64,000 nucleotides of DNA from DATJPR01 sp963811705 (GCA_963811705.1 CAWESL010000015.1:62001-126000); one strand, 5' to 3'. Numbered from the stretch's first letter, positions 1-9,241 are shown. Numbers and translations are program-made. Notes: generated by a model from the letters alone, not told the origin.

Positions 1-2
1 AC

Positions 3-680
3 TTCGATCTCGCAAAACGGGAATACGTCCGGCTCCGCTCGCCTGAGGTGGAGTTGAACGTGGAGCAGGGGACGAGCTCCCCGCAGCCCCTTGCTGTCGG
101 ATCGAACAGGGAAGATGTCCGGCTGCTCAATCAGGACATCCGCTTCATCAAAGTGCGCGACACGGGATTCCGGCGTCAGGGTGAATTCCTGTACAACACG
201 CCAATGTTCGTCGCCCTCTGGGTCCTGCCGCTCGCCGGACTCGCGGGCTCCGTGCTGTACACGCGCAACCGCCGGGCCATCATCGAAGACGTGGCAGGAT
301 ACCGAAACAGGAAGGCCATCGGCGTGGCCCGGAAACGCCTGAAGGTCGCGGAACGCCTGATCAAAGATCTCTCGCCGAAAGCGGGTGCGACCGCCGCGAC
401 CGGACCTCGGTTCTATTCGGAAGTCTCCGGCGCGCTCTGGCAATACCTCGGCGACAAGCTCTCGATTCCGCAGGCGGAGTTTTCCGTTGAACGCGCAACC
501 GGCTCGCTCGACGAGCACGGCGCCCCGGCAGAAACGATCGGCGCGCTGAAATCGCTTCTGGAAACGTGCGACCTCGTGCGCTTCGCCCCCGGAAATGTCG
601 ATCGGGCCGAAATGCAGCGGACCTATGACGAAGCGAGCCGCATCATTGTGGAACTCGAACAGAAGCTGAAATTCTCATGA
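3..680 (+). CDS. batD: BatD aerotolerance protein, C-terminal part (cut by window start)
   Basis: The frame is open to the left edge, so the gene begins outside the window; the GTG at 48 is only an internal codon. The visible part starts with the end of an extracytoplasmic beta-rich region (a run reading YVRLRSPEVEL followed by VEQG), then one membrane segment at about residues 62-82 rich in Leu/Ala/Gly, then a basic juxtamembrane stretch and a helical cytoplasmic tail. This order is that of the BatD (oxygen tolerance) family. Its stop overlaps the start of batE by 4 bases (ATGA), so the two are translationally coupled, as in Bacteroidota/Leptospira bat operons. BatD is an envelope protein whose exact biochemical role is unsettled; it is thought to work with VWA-domain BatA/BatB and a MoxR ATPase, which would lie upstream of this window. 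Confidence 0.75.
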   Translation, partial: FDLAKREYVRLRSPEVELNVEQGTSSPQPLAVGSNREDVRLLNQDIRFIKVRDTGFRRQGEFLYNTPMFVALWVLPLAGLAGSVLYTRNRRAIIEDVAGYRNRKAIGVARKRLKVAERLIKDLSPKAGATAATGPRFYSEVSGALWQYLGDKLSIPQAEFSVERATGSLDEHGAPAETIGALKSLLETCDLVRFAPGNVDRAEMQRTYDEASRIIVELEQKLKFS

Positions 681-1435
681 ATCGAATCCGGTGGCTCCTG
701 ACTTTCCTGGTCATTCTCTCCGTCTCGGGGTTCGGACAAACGCCCGAACAGCTCTTCGGCGAAGGGAATCAAGCGTATCAGAAGGGGGACCTTGCGAAGG
801 CGACGGAGTTGTACGAGTCGATCCTCCACAATGGCTATGTGAACAGCGATCTCTACTATAATCTCGGCAACGCGTATTACAAGCAAGGGAACATCGCCAG
901 GGCGATTCTGAACTACGAACGGGCCGCCCGCCTCACTCCCGGCGACGACGATCTCCGCCATAATCTCCAGCTTGCCAATCAGATGATCACCGACAGGATC
1001 GACCCGACGCCGCGGCTGTTCGTCTGGGATTGGTGGACGTCCATCAAGAACTGGCTGCCGTTTGAAACGCTGACGTGGCTGCTCTTCGTCGCCGTCACCC
1101 TCGTCGCGACGTCAATCTCCCTGGTGATCGCCGGTCGCTCCTATCGCATGCGCCGCATCGCCTTGTTGTCGGCCCTCGTGGAAGGCCTGCTTCTCCTCCT
1201 TGTCGGAGCGATCTTTGCGGGGCGCTACTCGGATGTGCACCGGGCCGACGAGGCCATCGTTGTAACGGCGGTGGTGAACGTCAAGAATTCGCCTGACGCG
1301 CGAAGCAGTGACGCCTTCGTCATCCATGCAGGCCTTAAAGTGCAACTGACCGATTATCTTGGAAATTGGACCAAGGTAAGGCTGGCTGACGGCAAGGTCG
1401 GCTGGTTGGAGGGAAAAGATCTCGAAGCTATCTGA
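677..1435 (+). CDS. batE: BatE-like TPR and SH3 domain protein
   Basis: 252 residues. An N-terminal signal sequence (about 1-20) is followed by two TPR units (about 22-95, with the YYNLGNAYYKQG signature), two membrane segments (about 133-155 and 160-182) and a C-terminal bacterial SH3-like domain (about 195-250, ending in a WTKVRLADGKVGWL motif). This TPR-TM-TM-SH3 order is typical of BatE. The ATG overlaps the batD stop by 4 bases. The gene ends the bat operon; the next gene is convergent. Family assignment is confident from architecture and context; molecular function is not established for the family beyond a link to stress or oxygen tolerance. Confidence 0.8.
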   Translation: MNRIRWLLTFLVILSVSGFGQTPEQLFGEGNQAYQKGDLAKATELYESILHNGYVNSDLYYNLGNAYYKQGNIARAILNYERAARLTPGDDDLRHNLQLANQMITDRIDPTPRLFVWDWWTSIKNWLPFETLTWLLFVAVTLVATSISLVIAGRSYRMRRIALLSALVEGLLLLLVGAIFAGRYSDVHRADEAIVVTAVVNVKNSPDARSSDAFVIHAGLKVQLTDYLGNWTKVRLADGKVGWLEGKDLEAI

Positions 1436-1445
1436 AGTTTTAAGG

Positions 1446-1468
1446 CGCCAGATTGGCGGGATTTCTTA
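1446..1468 (+). terminator. weak terminator-like hairpin after batE
   Basis: A 5-bp stem (CGCCA / TGGCG) with a 3-base loop is followed by a short T-rich run. It lies 10 bases after the batE stop and before the convergent lipoate ligase gene. The stem is short, so this is only a candidate. Confidence 0.3.
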
Positions 1469-1546
1469 CGCCTCTCCCTGCCCGTCGATGGCCCCCTTTT
1501 TTGCGATTCCGCCCTGAATTTTCCGACTCCCTTTGTTGTTTTATTA

Positions 1547-2290
1547 TTATCGCTTGAAATTCCAGGAATCTTGTTTATACTTTGAGTCGACAAGCTGGCG
1601 CACCGTTTCCCAGGGTGGATCGAAGGGGTCCGCTGCTGCCGCCCACTGGCGTGAAATCACGGATTTGAGTTCTTCAGTGTGAATATGGATGTTGGTAAGA
1701 AACCTTGCGTGAGGACGGTTTTGCCGGTATCCCGGTTGTCGTGAAGGCATCGGCAGAAGACGGGATATCCATTGAAGATCGGCGTCGCACAGGACGACAC
1801 CGTGGAAAAGCAAGGAAGACTCTCCGCGTCGCTGGGCGTTGCCGCAAAATTTCTTTCCGTTAAGTGCCAGGTCCGATATCCCTTCGATTGTCACCGTCGT
1901 CGCCTTCACGAGGTGTGCGAACGCGCGCCGGAACGACTCCATGATCGCGCGGTTCGTCGACTCGATCGTCGAGAATTCCTTCGCGGCGGCGTAGGGGAGC
2001 ACAAGCGTATAGTTCAGGCATCCCGGCATCTGGACAACAGTACCACCGCCCGTGCATCGACGGAGTACCGGGATGTGAAGCGATCGACAGATGTCGGTCT
2101 GCACCTCGCGATCGACGATGTTGGTGTATCCGACGACGACAAAAGTGCTGTCGGGAACCCAGAACCGGAGTATGCCGGGACCGCCGTTGCGCTCGCAGGC
2201 AAGAAAGAGCGCCTCGTCGCAGGCGAGATTTTCCTCGGGAGAGCGCAGCGAAAGGTCAAGGATGCGGGGAGGGGGATTCAGGTGGACCAT
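1547..2290 (-). CDS. lplA: lipoate-protein ligase A / lipoyl-octanoyl transferase family protein
   Basis: About 247 residues from the only ATG in the N-terminal region (2290); an upstream TTG start at 2383 would overlap aceE and is less likely. The protein carries the BPL/LplA/LipB fold signatures: the substrate-binding RRCTGGGTVVQ segment, the NGKKFCGNAQ motif with the lysine expected to contact the acyl-adenylate, and an HGVVL strand. The usual His-Asp after the glycine loop is replaced by Gln-Met, a variant seen in a subset of ligases. It attaches lipoate or octanoate to lipoyl domains. It sits head to head with, and 41 bases from, the pyruvate dehydrogenase operon whose E2 carries a lipoyl domain, so that E2 is its obvious substrate. 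Ligase versus transferase chemistry cannot be settled from sequence. Confidence 0.8.
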   Translation of the reverse strand: MVHLNPPPRILDLSLRSPEENLACDEALFLACERNGGPGILRFWVPDSTFVVVGYTNIVDREVQTDICRSLHIPVLRRCTGGGTVVQMPGCLNYTLVLPYAAAKEFSTIESTNRAIMESFRRAFAHLVKATTVTIEGISDLALNGKKFCGNAQRRGESSLLFHGVVLCDADLQWISRLLPMPSRQPGYRQNRPHARFLTNIHIHTEELKSVISRQWAAAADPFDPPWETVRQLVDSKYKQDSWNFKR

Positions 2291-2331
2291 CGGTGCGCGC
2301 GGTATTCCAATGATTTTCCAAGTGAGGCAAC

Positions 2332-5022
2332 GTGGAACAGGAACATACTGAACATCTGACTGTGCCGCAAGACGGCGATACAAAGGATCGCTGGATCGAG
2401 AGTCTTGAGTTCGTCATCGAGACTGTGCTGCGGGATCGCGAGAGCGCACAGGTCCCGTTGCTGCTGGAGCGGCTGGTCACCCGGCTTCGCGAATCGGGTG
2501 TTCCGATTCCCACGACGGTCAGCACACCGTACGTTAACACCATTCCGCCCGACCGGGAGCCGCCATACCCCGGGAACAGGGAGATCGAGCGCCGCATCAA
2601 GAGTTATACCCGGTGGAACGCGATGGCCATGGTGGTTGCGGCGAATCGTCTGCACAGCGGATTGGGCGGCCATATTTCCACGTTCGCATCGTCGGCGACG
2701 CTGTATGATGTTGCCTTCAATCACTTCCTCCGCGGAGGCGAAGGAGAACACCCCGGAGACCTCGTGTACTTTCAGGGGCATGCCGTCCCGGGCATTTACG
2801 CGCGAGCATTTCTCGAAGGACGACTCGATGCAGCGCGCCTGCACAATTTCCGCCAGGATCTCGCGGCGGGCGGCGGGCTTTCCTCGTATCCGCACCCGTA
2901 CCTGATGCCCGACTTCTGGCAATTTCCCACGGTCTCCATGGGCCTCGGCCCGATCATGTCGATCTACCAGGCGCGGTTCAGCAGATACCTCCGCGCGCGG
3001 GGATTGAAGACCGGCGACGAACCGAAAGTGTGGGCGTTCGTCGGCGACGGTGAATCCGACGAGCCGGAAACGCTCGGCGCCTTGACGGTCGCAAGCCGCG
3101 AGCAGCTCGACAATCTCATCTGGGTGGTGAACTGCAATTTGCAGCGGCTCGACGGACCGGTCCGTGGAAACGGTAAGATCATCCAGGAACTTGAGATGCT
3201 CTTCCGCGGTGCCGGATGGAACGTCATCAAGGTCATCTGGGGTTCGGATTGGGATCCCCTGTTCGCCGCGGACAAGAAAGGGTTGCTGTTGAAACGGATG
3301 GAGGAAGCGGTCGACGGCGACTACCAGAAATATTCCGTTGCTCCGGGGAGCTATACCCGGAAGCATTTCTTCGGGAAATACCCGGAGCTGTTCGAGATGG
3401 TGAACCACCTCACGGATGCGCAGATCTCGAAGATGCTTCGGGGCGGACATGATCCGAAGAAAGTGTATGCGGCGTACAAGGCCGCGATGGAGCACACGGG
3501 ATCGCCCACGGTGATCCTCGCGAAGACGATCAAGGGATACGGTCTGGGCGAGGCGGGAGAAGGCCGGAATGTCACGCATCAGCAGAAGAAACTGAACGAA
3601 AAGGAATTGCGGGAATTCCGTTTGCGGTTCGGCATCCCGATCAGCGATGAAGAGATCGCCGAAACACCGTTTTACCGGCCTGCCCCCGAAAGCGAGGAGA
3701 CGCAATATCTACTTGCCCGTCGGAAAGAACTGGGCGGAGCGCTTCCCAGGAGAGTGCCGTCGACCGAGCGTCTGACCGTGCCGCCGCTCGCCGCGTTTTC
3801 CGAGTTTCTGCGTGGGTCCGAACGGTTCGAGGTGTCCACGACAATGGCATTTGTGCGGATGCTGAGCATGCTTCTCCGGAACAAGGAGATCGGGAAACGG
3901 ATTGTTCCGATCATCCCTGACGAAGCCCGCACGTTCGGCATGGACCCGCTGTTCCGGGAGATCGGCATCTATTCGTCCAAGGGACAGCTCTACGAACCGG
4001 TCGACAAAGAATCGCTTCTCTATTATAATGAGACAAAGGAAGGACAGATCCTCGAAGAGGGGATCACGGAAGCCGGCGCGATGTCGTCCTGGATCGCCGC
4101 GGCAACCTCCTATGCGACGCATGGTGTCCCGATGATCCCCTTCTACATCTACTACTCCATGTTTGGATTTCAGCGTACCGGCGATCTGATGTGGGCGGCG
4201 GGGGACATCAAAGCGAAAGGATTTCTTCTGGGCGGGACCGCGGGCCGGACGACATTGAACGGCGAAGGGCTCCAGCACGAGGACGGCCACAGTCACCTGC
4301 TTGCCAGCACCATCCCGACCATTCTGAGCTACGACCCCGCATGGGCGTATGAAGTCGCCGTCATCATCCAGGACGGACTGCGCCGGATGTATGGGGAAGG
4401 TCAGGATCTGTTCTACTATCTCACGCTCTACAACGAAAACTATCCGATGCCTCCGATGCCCAAAGGCGTGGAGGAGGGGATTCTGAAGGGGCTCTACAAA
4501 TTCTCCGAAGGCGCTGCGGACATGAAGTTGAAGGCACACATTCTCGGGAGCGGCCCGATCCTCCGGTTTGCCGTTGCAGCGCAGAAAATTCTCGCCGAAC
4601 GGTACAACGTTTCGGCCGATGTCTGGAGCGCAACGAGCTACAAAACCCTCCGCGCCGATGCGGTGCTCAAGCGGCGCTGGAACATGCTCCACCCCACGCA
4701 GCCGCCGCAAGCATCGTACCTGGAAACGCTTCTTTCAAAGGAGCAGGGAGTCTTCGTCGCGGTGTCGGACTACATGAAACTTGTCCCGGATCAGATCGCG
4801 CCGTGGGTGCCGGGCGGCCTGACGACGCTGGGGACGGACGGATTCGGGCGGAGCGACACGCGTTCCCAGCTGCGAAGATTTTTTGAAATCGACACGGAGT
4901 CCATCGTGGTCGGGACGCTGTATGCCCTTGCTGAAAAAGGACAGGTCAAGCGCCAGGCGGTGGAGAAGGCCATCAAGGAACTCGGCGTCGATCCGGAGAA
5001 ACCCTATCCGGAAATTCACTAA
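2332..5022 (+). CDS. aceE: pyruvate dehydrogenase E1 component, homodimeric type
   Basis: 896 residues, close to the about 887 of Escherichia coli AceE and collinear with it. It decarboxylates pyruvate with thiamin diphosphate and passes the acetyl group to E2. Visible hallmarks: N-terminal INTIP and ERRI segments, LGGHISTFASSATLYDVAFNHF, the ThDP-binding GDGE-x-DEPE motif with NCNLQRLDGPV downstream (about residues 238-275), and the C-terminal IPDEARTFGMD and NGEGLQHEDGHSH regions including the active-site histidines. GTG start, preceded by an AGTGAGG ribosome site at 2321-2327. First gene of aceE-aceF-lpdA. The need for ThDP links this operon functionally to the thiamin-uptake operon at 31766-36325. 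Confidence 0.97.
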   Translation: MEQEHTEHLTVPQDGDTKDRWIESLEFVIETVLRDRESAQVPLLLERLVTRLRESGVPIPTTVSTPYVNTIPPDREPPYPGNREIERRIKSYTRWNAMAMVVAANRLHSGLGGHISTFASSATLYDVAFNHFLRGGEGEHPGDLVYFQGHAVPGIYARAFLEGRLDAARLHNFRQDLAAGGGLSSYPHPYLMPDFWQFPTVSMGLGPIMSIYQARFSRYLRARGLKTGDEPKVWAFVGDGESDEPETLGALTVASREQLDNLIWVVNCNLQRLDGPVRGNGKIIQELEMLFRGAGWNVIKVIWGSDWDPLFAADKKGLLLKRMEEAVDGDYQKYSVAPGSYTRKHFFGKYPELFEMVNHLTDAQISKMLRGGHDPKKVYAAYKAAMEHTGSPTVILAKTIKGYGLGEAGEGRNVTHQQKKLNEKELREFRLRFGIPISDEEIAETPFYRPAPESEETQYLLARRKELGGALPRRVPSTERLTVPPLAAFSEFLRGSERFEVSTTMAFVRMLSMLLRNKEIGKRIVPIIPDEARTFGMDPLFREIGIYSSKGQLYEPVDKESLLYYNETKEGQILEEGITEAGAMSSWIAAATSYATHGVPMIPFYIYYSMFGFQRTGDLMWAAGDIKAKGFLLGGTAGRTTLNGEGLQHEDGHSHLLASTIPTILSYDPAWAYEVAVIIQDGLRRMYGEGQDLFYYLTLYNENYPMPPMPKGVEEGILKGLYKFSEGAADMKLKAHILGSGPILRFAVAAQKILAERYNVSADVWSATSYKTLRADAVLKRRWNMLHPTQPPQASYLETLLSKEQGVFVAVSDYMKLVPDQIAPWVPGGLTTLGTDGFGRSDTRSQLRRFFEIDTESIVVGTLYALAEKGQVKRQAVEKAIKELGVDPEKPYPEIH

Positions 5023-5063
5023 GCACCGTCCGCTGCATTGAATGACTCAGGAGAGACTATCGC

Positions 5064-6398
5064 ATGGATGTGAAACTCCCACGACTTGGAGAAGGCGCAG
5101 ACTCCGGAACCGTTGCAAGCGTCTTCGTGCACGTTGGCGACAAAGTCAACAAGGACCAGCCGGTTCTCGAGCTCGAGAGCGACAAGGCGGTCGCATCGAT
5201 TCCGTCGCCGTCCGCCGGGACGGTGACGAAGATCCACGTCAAGGAAGGCGACCTGATCAAAGTCGGCCAGCTGATTGTGTCGCTGGACGAGGGAAGCACG
5301 CCGGAGCCGGTCGTCAGTCACAAACGCGAAGAGATCGAGGAGCCGGAGATCTCGGTGGCGCCTTCCGGGACGCTGGTCGGGCCGTCGAATACGCCGATCC
5401 CGATGACGCAGCACCCCGTCGAAGAACGTCCGACGATGATGTCGGGAATCCTGCCGTCGCCGAGCGCACTGCCTCCGGCGGCGTCACCCACCATCCGAAA
5501 GATCGCCCGCGACCTGGGCATCGATCTTCGCCGTGTCCGCGGGACCGAGCGCGGCGGCCGGATTGTCATCGGCGACTTGCGCACGTATATTGCCCTCCTG
5601 CAGGAAATCGCCGGCCGGGCACAGGGTGCGCCGACGACGGAACAAGTATCGCCCCCGTCCGCCCCGACGGTGCAGCCGGTCGACTTTTCGAAGTGGGGGC
5701 CGGTCCATACGGAGAAACTGTCCACGCTGCGGCGCACGATCAGCACGCGGATGACGGATGCCTGGACGGCGATCCCGCATGTCACGCAGTTCGATCAGGT
5801 GGACATCACGGACCTTCTCGCGTTGCAGAAAAAATACGCCGCGGCGTATGAGAAGAAGAAGGCGCGGCTGACCCTGACGCCCCTGTTGCTCAAGGCGCTG
5901 GCAGGCGTGATCAAAAAGCACCCGAAATTCAACGCGAGCCTTGACGAGCTCAACGGCCAGCTCGTGTTCAAGGACTATTTCCATTGCGGCATCGCGGTGG
6001 ATACCGAGCTGGGGTTAATCGTTCCGGTGATCCGCGACGTCGATAAAAAGCCGCTATTGGATCTGGCGCTCGAATTGCAGGACCTGGCCGTCAGGACGCG
6101 CGAGCGAAAGGTCGGATTGAACGAGATGGCCGGCGGTACCTTTACGATTTCCAACCAGGGCGGAATCGGAAGCGGGCATTTTACGCCGATCATCAATCGC
6201 CCCGAAGTTGCGATCCTCGGCGTGGCCCGCGCGACCGAACAGATGGTGTTCCGGAAGACGAAGTTCGTTCGCCGCACCATCCTCCCGGTCAGCCTTTCCT
6301 ACGACCATCGGGTGATCGACGGGGCCGACGCCGCGCGGTTCATGGTTGATTTCGTCGCGACGCTCGAGCGCTTGGGCGAAAAAGAAATCAAGCTTTGA
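5064..6398 (+). CDS. aceF: dihydrolipoamide acetyltransferase, E2 of pyruvate dehydrogenase
   Basis: 444 residues. One N-terminal lipoyl domain (about 1-77) with the lipoylated lysine in ESDKA at residue 41; a Pro/Ser-rich linker; a peripheral subunit-binding domain (about 140-176, with the IRKIARDLGIDLRRV pattern) that recruits E1 or E3; a second linker; and the catalytic acyltransferase domain ending with the active-site motif DHRVIDGA (His415, Asp419). It transfers acetyl from lipoyl-lysine to CoA. A single lipoyl domain is fewer than the three of E. coli. CAGGAG ribosome site 5' of the ATG; 41 bases after aceE and 49 before lpdA, so one operon. Confidence 0.96.
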   Translation: MDVKLPRLGEGADSGTVASVFVHVGDKVNKDQPVLELESDKAVASIPSPSAGTVTKIHVKEGDLIKVGQLIVSLDEGSTPEPVVSHKREEIEEPEISVAPSGTLVGPSNTPIPMTQHPVEERPTMMSGILPSPSALPPAASPTIRKIARDLGIDLRRVRGTERGGRIVIGDLRTYIALLQEIAGRAQGAPTTEQVSPPSAPTVQPVDFSKWGPVHTEKLSTLRRTISTRMTDAWTAIPHVTQFDQVDITDLLALQKKYAAAYEKKKARLTLTPLLLKALAGVIKKHPKFNASLDELNGQLVFKDYFHCGIAVDTELGLIVPVIRDVDKKPLLDLALELQDLAVRTRERKVGLNEMAGGTFTISNQGGIGSGHFTPIINRPEVAILGVARATEQMVFRKTKFVRRTILPVSLSYDHRVIDGADAARFMVDFVATLERLGEKEIKL

Positions 6399-6447
6399 CA
6401 CGTTCCCAATTCATGACATCAGGAAAAGCCGGTAAGCGAGGTATCCA

Positions 6448-7881
6448 GTGAAAGCAACGAAGACGGACATTGTCGTAGTCGGTGCGGGACCCGGCGGCTA
6501 TGCTGCGGCGTTTTACGCGGCCGAGCTGGGCAAAAGCGTCGTTATGGTGGAAATGGACAAACGCCTTGGCGGCGTCTGCCTGAACCGCGGATGCATTCCA
6601 TCGAAAGCGCTGCTGCACGCGTCCAAATTGATCAAGGAAGCGGAAGAGTCGGGGTTTCGCGGGATCGAATTCGAAAAACCGAAGATCAACCTCAGGCAAA
6701 TGCGCGAGTGGAAGGAATCGATTCTCGCGAAGCTCGCCCAGGGCGTCGCGGATCTCGCGAAGAAGCGTGGCGTGACCGTGATCTATGGCCGCGGGTATTT
6801 CGAGGATTCGAAAACCCTTCGTGTCGAAACCTCCGGCGGACAAACCTACTTCACCTATGACCAGGCCATCATTGCGACGGGATCGCTCGCCGCGATGCCG
6901 GCGGCGTTCGATCTCGGCAACCCCCGGATCATGACGTCGACGGAGGCGCTGGAGATCGAGGATGTGCCGGAGCGAATGCTGATCGTCGGCGGCGGGTACA
7001 TCGGAATGGAACTGGGCACCGTCTACCAGACGCTCGGCAGTACCATCGTGCTCGTGGAAGCCCTCGGCACAATATTGCAGGGAGCCGACGCAGATCTCGT
7101 CCGCCCCGTTCTCCGGTATGTCGAGAAGAATTTCGAAGAAGTGCGGACGAATGCCAAGGTGCTGAAGATGGCGACGAGCGGGAAACAGATCAAGGTCACG
7201 ATCGAACACAACGGTCAGACGAAGGATGAACTGTACGACCGCGTGCTCGTGTCCGTCGGCCGGACGCCGAACAGCCGGAACCTCGGCCTGGAGAACACGA
7301 AGGTGACGCTTGATGAAAAGGGGTTCGTCAAAGTGAATGATCGGCAACAGACGGACGATGCTTCAATCTACGCCATCGGCGATGTCGCGGGGGGAGTGCT
7401 TCTCGCGCACAAGGCCTCGAAGGAGGCCCGGGTGGCGGTCGAGGTGATCTGCGGAGAGATGAGTCAATTCAAAGACATCGTCATCCCTGCAGTGGTGTTT
7501 ACCGATCCCGAGATTGCGTGGTGCGGTTTGACGGAAGCGGAAGCGAAGGAGAAGGGGATCGAGGTGCAGACGGCAAAGTTCCCGTGGTCGGCGTCGGGGC
7601 GGGCGTTGAGTTTCGACCGGACCGAAGGGATGACCAAGCTGATCATCGATCCGCAAACCGAACGGCTCCTGGGAGTGGGGATCGTGGGTGTCGGCGCGGG
7701 AGACCTTATCAGTGAGGCGGTTGTTGCCATCGAGCTGGGAGCCACGGCGCGTGACCTAGCCGAGTCCGTCCATCCGCATCCCACCCTGTCCGAAACGCTG
7801 AGCGAAGCTGCCGAAGTGTTCTACGGTGTTTCGACACACATGTATTCACGGCGCAAGGCGAAACAGGAACCGGCACTCTGA
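6448..7881 (+). CDS. lpdA: dihydrolipoamide dehydrogenase (E3)
   Basis: 477 residues, normal for the family. FAD-binding GxGxxG near the N-terminus (GAGPGGY), redox-active disulfide CLNRGC (Cys44, Cys49), a central NAD-binding GGGYIGME motif, and the C-terminal active-site HPHPT...E (His444, Glu449) contributed by the partner subunit. It reoxidises dihydrolipoamide of E2 with NAD+. GTG start. Last gene of the PDH operon; it could also serve other 2-oxoacid dehydrogenases or a glycine cleavage system encoded elsewhere. Confidence 0.96.
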   Translation: MKATKTDIVVVGAGPGGYAAAFYAAELGKSVVMVEMDKRLGGVCLNRGCIPSKALLHASKLIKEAEESGFRGIEFEKPKINLRQMREWKESILAKLAQGVADLAKKRGVTVIYGRGYFEDSKTLRVETSGGQTYFTYDQAIIATGSLAAMPAAFDLGNPRIMTSTEALEIEDVPERMLIVGGGYIGMELGTVYQTLGSTIVLVEALGTILQGADADLVRPVLRYVEKNFEEVRTNAKVLKMATSGKQIKVTIEHNGQTKDELYDRVLVSVGRTPNSRNLGLENTKVTLDEKGFVKVNDRQQTDDASIYAIGDVAGGVLLAHKASKEARVAVEVICGEMSQFKDIVIPAVVFTDPEIAWCGLTEAEAKEKGIEVQTAKFPWSASGRALSFDRTEGMTKLIIDPQTERLLGVGIVGVGAGDLISEAVVAIELGATARDLAESVHPHPTLSETLSEAAEVFYGVSTHMYSRRKAKQEPAL

Positions 7882-7924
7882 CGGGTGCCGAATCATGCAC
7901 TGTGGGACCGCCCGCCCGACACCT

Positions 7925-8503
7925 TCACCGCTCTGCGAGCGCCTGCTCCACCGCCTGAACAATGTCGGCCGAAAGCGGTTCGACGTTCGGCGCAAAGCGC
8001 GCGAGAAGTTCACCGTTGCGCCCCACAAGAAACTTCTGAAAGTTCCACTCGATCTCTCCGCTGAACTTCGGGTCGGTTTCTTTTTCTGTGAGGAACCGGT
8101 AGAGCGGATGTTTGTCCTTCCCCCGCACAGAAATCTTCGAGAACATGTCGAACGTTACCCCGTACTTCGCAGTGCAGAACGATTTGATCTCCTGATCCGT
8201 GCCTGGCTCCTGGCTGAGGAAGTTGTTTGCCGGGAACCCGAGGATCACCAATCCCTTCTCCTTGTATTTCTGATAGAGTGACTCAAGTCCCTGGTACTGC
8301 GGGGTGAATCCGCAGCGTGAAGCAACATTCACGATGAGAACCACCTTCCCCTTGTACGTGGAGAGAGGGATATCCCTCCCGTCGATATTCTTCATCGTAA
8401 AATCAAGCACAGACTTCGCCGTCACCGGCGCTCCAGCGAACGCCGGCGTGATGACCTCGGCGAGAATAGTCGGGAGCAAGAGAATTGTACGGAGAATGTT
8501 CAT
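7925..8503 (-). CDS. exported glutathione peroxidase family protein
   Basis: 192 residues. Signal-peptide-like N-terminus (about 1-23, ending AFAGA), then a thioredoxin-fold peroxidase domain. The peroxidatic cysteine is in NVASRCGFT (Cys64); the active-site Gln in the FPANNFLSQEPG segment and Trp in EWNFQKFLV are both present. The active residue is an ordinary Cys codon, not a selenocysteine TGA. Likely reduces hydroperoxides in the periplasm with thioredoxin-like donors rather than glutathione, as is usual for bacterial homologues. Convergent with lpdA (43 bases apart) and divergent from the DksA-like gene, so monocistronic. Confidence 0.9.
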   Translation of the reverse strand: MNILRTILLLPTILAEVITPAFAGAPVTAKSVLDFTMKNIDGRDIPLSTYKGKVVLIVNVASRCGFTPQYQGLESLYQKYKEKGLVILGFPANNFLSQEPGTDQEIKSFCTAKYGVTFDMFSKISVRGKDKHPLYRFLTEKETDPKFSGEIEWNFQKFLVGRNGELLARFAPNVEPLSADIVQAVEQALAER

Positions 8504-8702
8504 TATGGTCTCTTTGCGAGGAGAATTATCAGATAAAGCTCGTGGGTCTGTTAGATTAACATTTCATGAAAATTGGAAGTTCCACTTGACTTTTTGACTT
8601 CTTCTCGTGAACTTCCCCTTGCGAAGCGCATTGAGGTCGTAACTGCGGGTTTTTCTCGTGATGTAGCTCTCATTAGTCGTTGATAATGGAGAGGAGGCGG
8701 AG

Positions 8703-9056
8703 ATGCAGAAAACCACGCGATCAATGCGGCGGGCTGTCTTGTCCAAGCTGTTCGAGCATCTGAAGGAAAACTACGGTCTCGATTGGTCTGATGAGATCTT
8801 CGACGACAATCGGCTCTCGGTCCACCAGTTAGATGCCGTGCTCGCGTTCAAGAGTGATTTTGTTCTGGACGAATTGTGTTCAGCGCTGAATCGACTCGAG
8901 GAGGGGACGTACGGTGTTTGTATTCGGTGCAAGCGTGCTATTGACGAAGAAGTTCTTGATGACGATCCAATTCAGAGACTCTGCCCAACATGTGCGATGA
9001 GCTTCATGCACATTGCGGCGGAGGACCTGGGGCCGCATATCCCTGCAGTGCATTGA
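8703..9056 (+). CDS. DksA/TraR-family C4 zinc finger protein
   Basis: 117 residues. The C-terminal zinc finger has four cysteines (Cys73, Cys76, Cys94, Cys97) in the GTYGVCIRCKRAI...RLCPTCA arrangement of DksA/TraR proteins; the N-terminal half is helical and acidic. These proteins insert into the RNA polymerase secondary channel or act as zinc-binding regulators. It is shorter than DksA (about 150) and lacks an obvious DxxDxA tip, so a general regulatory role is inference. A strong GAGGAGG ribosome site precedes the ATG. Monocistronic, followed by structured sequence. Confidence 0.85.
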   Translation: MQKTTRSMRRAVLSKLFEHLKENYGLDWSDEIFDDNRLSVHQLDAVLAFKSDFVLDELCSALNRLEEGTYGVCIRCKRAIDEEVLDDDPIQRLCPTCAMSFMHIAAEDLGPHIPAVH

Positions 9057-9064
9057 CATGAGAT

Positions 9065-9120
9065 GTGCCGTCTCGCCCACACACGGGCAGTTGGTTGTTT
9101 GAAGGAAGACGGGACGGCAC
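9065..9120 (+). other. nested inverted repeat just after the DksA-like gene
   Basis: An 8-bp perfect stem (GTGCCGTC at 9065-9072 with GACGGCAC at 9113-9120) encloses a smaller hairpin (GCCC at 9075-9078, GGGC at 9085-9088). No T run follows, so it is not a classical terminator. It could be a processed 3' end or a small structured RNA. The rest of the 352-base gap 9057-9408 shows a terminator candidate (separate entry) and a leader for the next gene, and nothing else I can name. Confidence 0.4.
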
Positions 9121-9190
9121 CTGGACCGGCCGCAGGATAATATCGGGACAGGGTCCTTCCGGAATATCCACAGGACATTTACAGAAATCG

Positions 9191-9241
9191 AATCGCGCCT
9201 GACGATCTATACCGTCGTTATGGAGCGATTCTTTTTTTTTG
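9191..9241 (+). terminator. candidate terminator upstream of the DUF6600-like gene
   Basis: GAATCG (9191-9196) pairs with CGATTC (9227-9232), with an inner GACG/CGTC stem, followed directly by a run of nine or ten T. The uninterrupted T tract supports intrinsic termination of transcripts coming from the DksA-like gene. Confidence 0.5.

Noticed and set aside
2278..3705. 475-residue frame opposite aceE
   Set aside because: Shadow of aceE; no recognisable domains.
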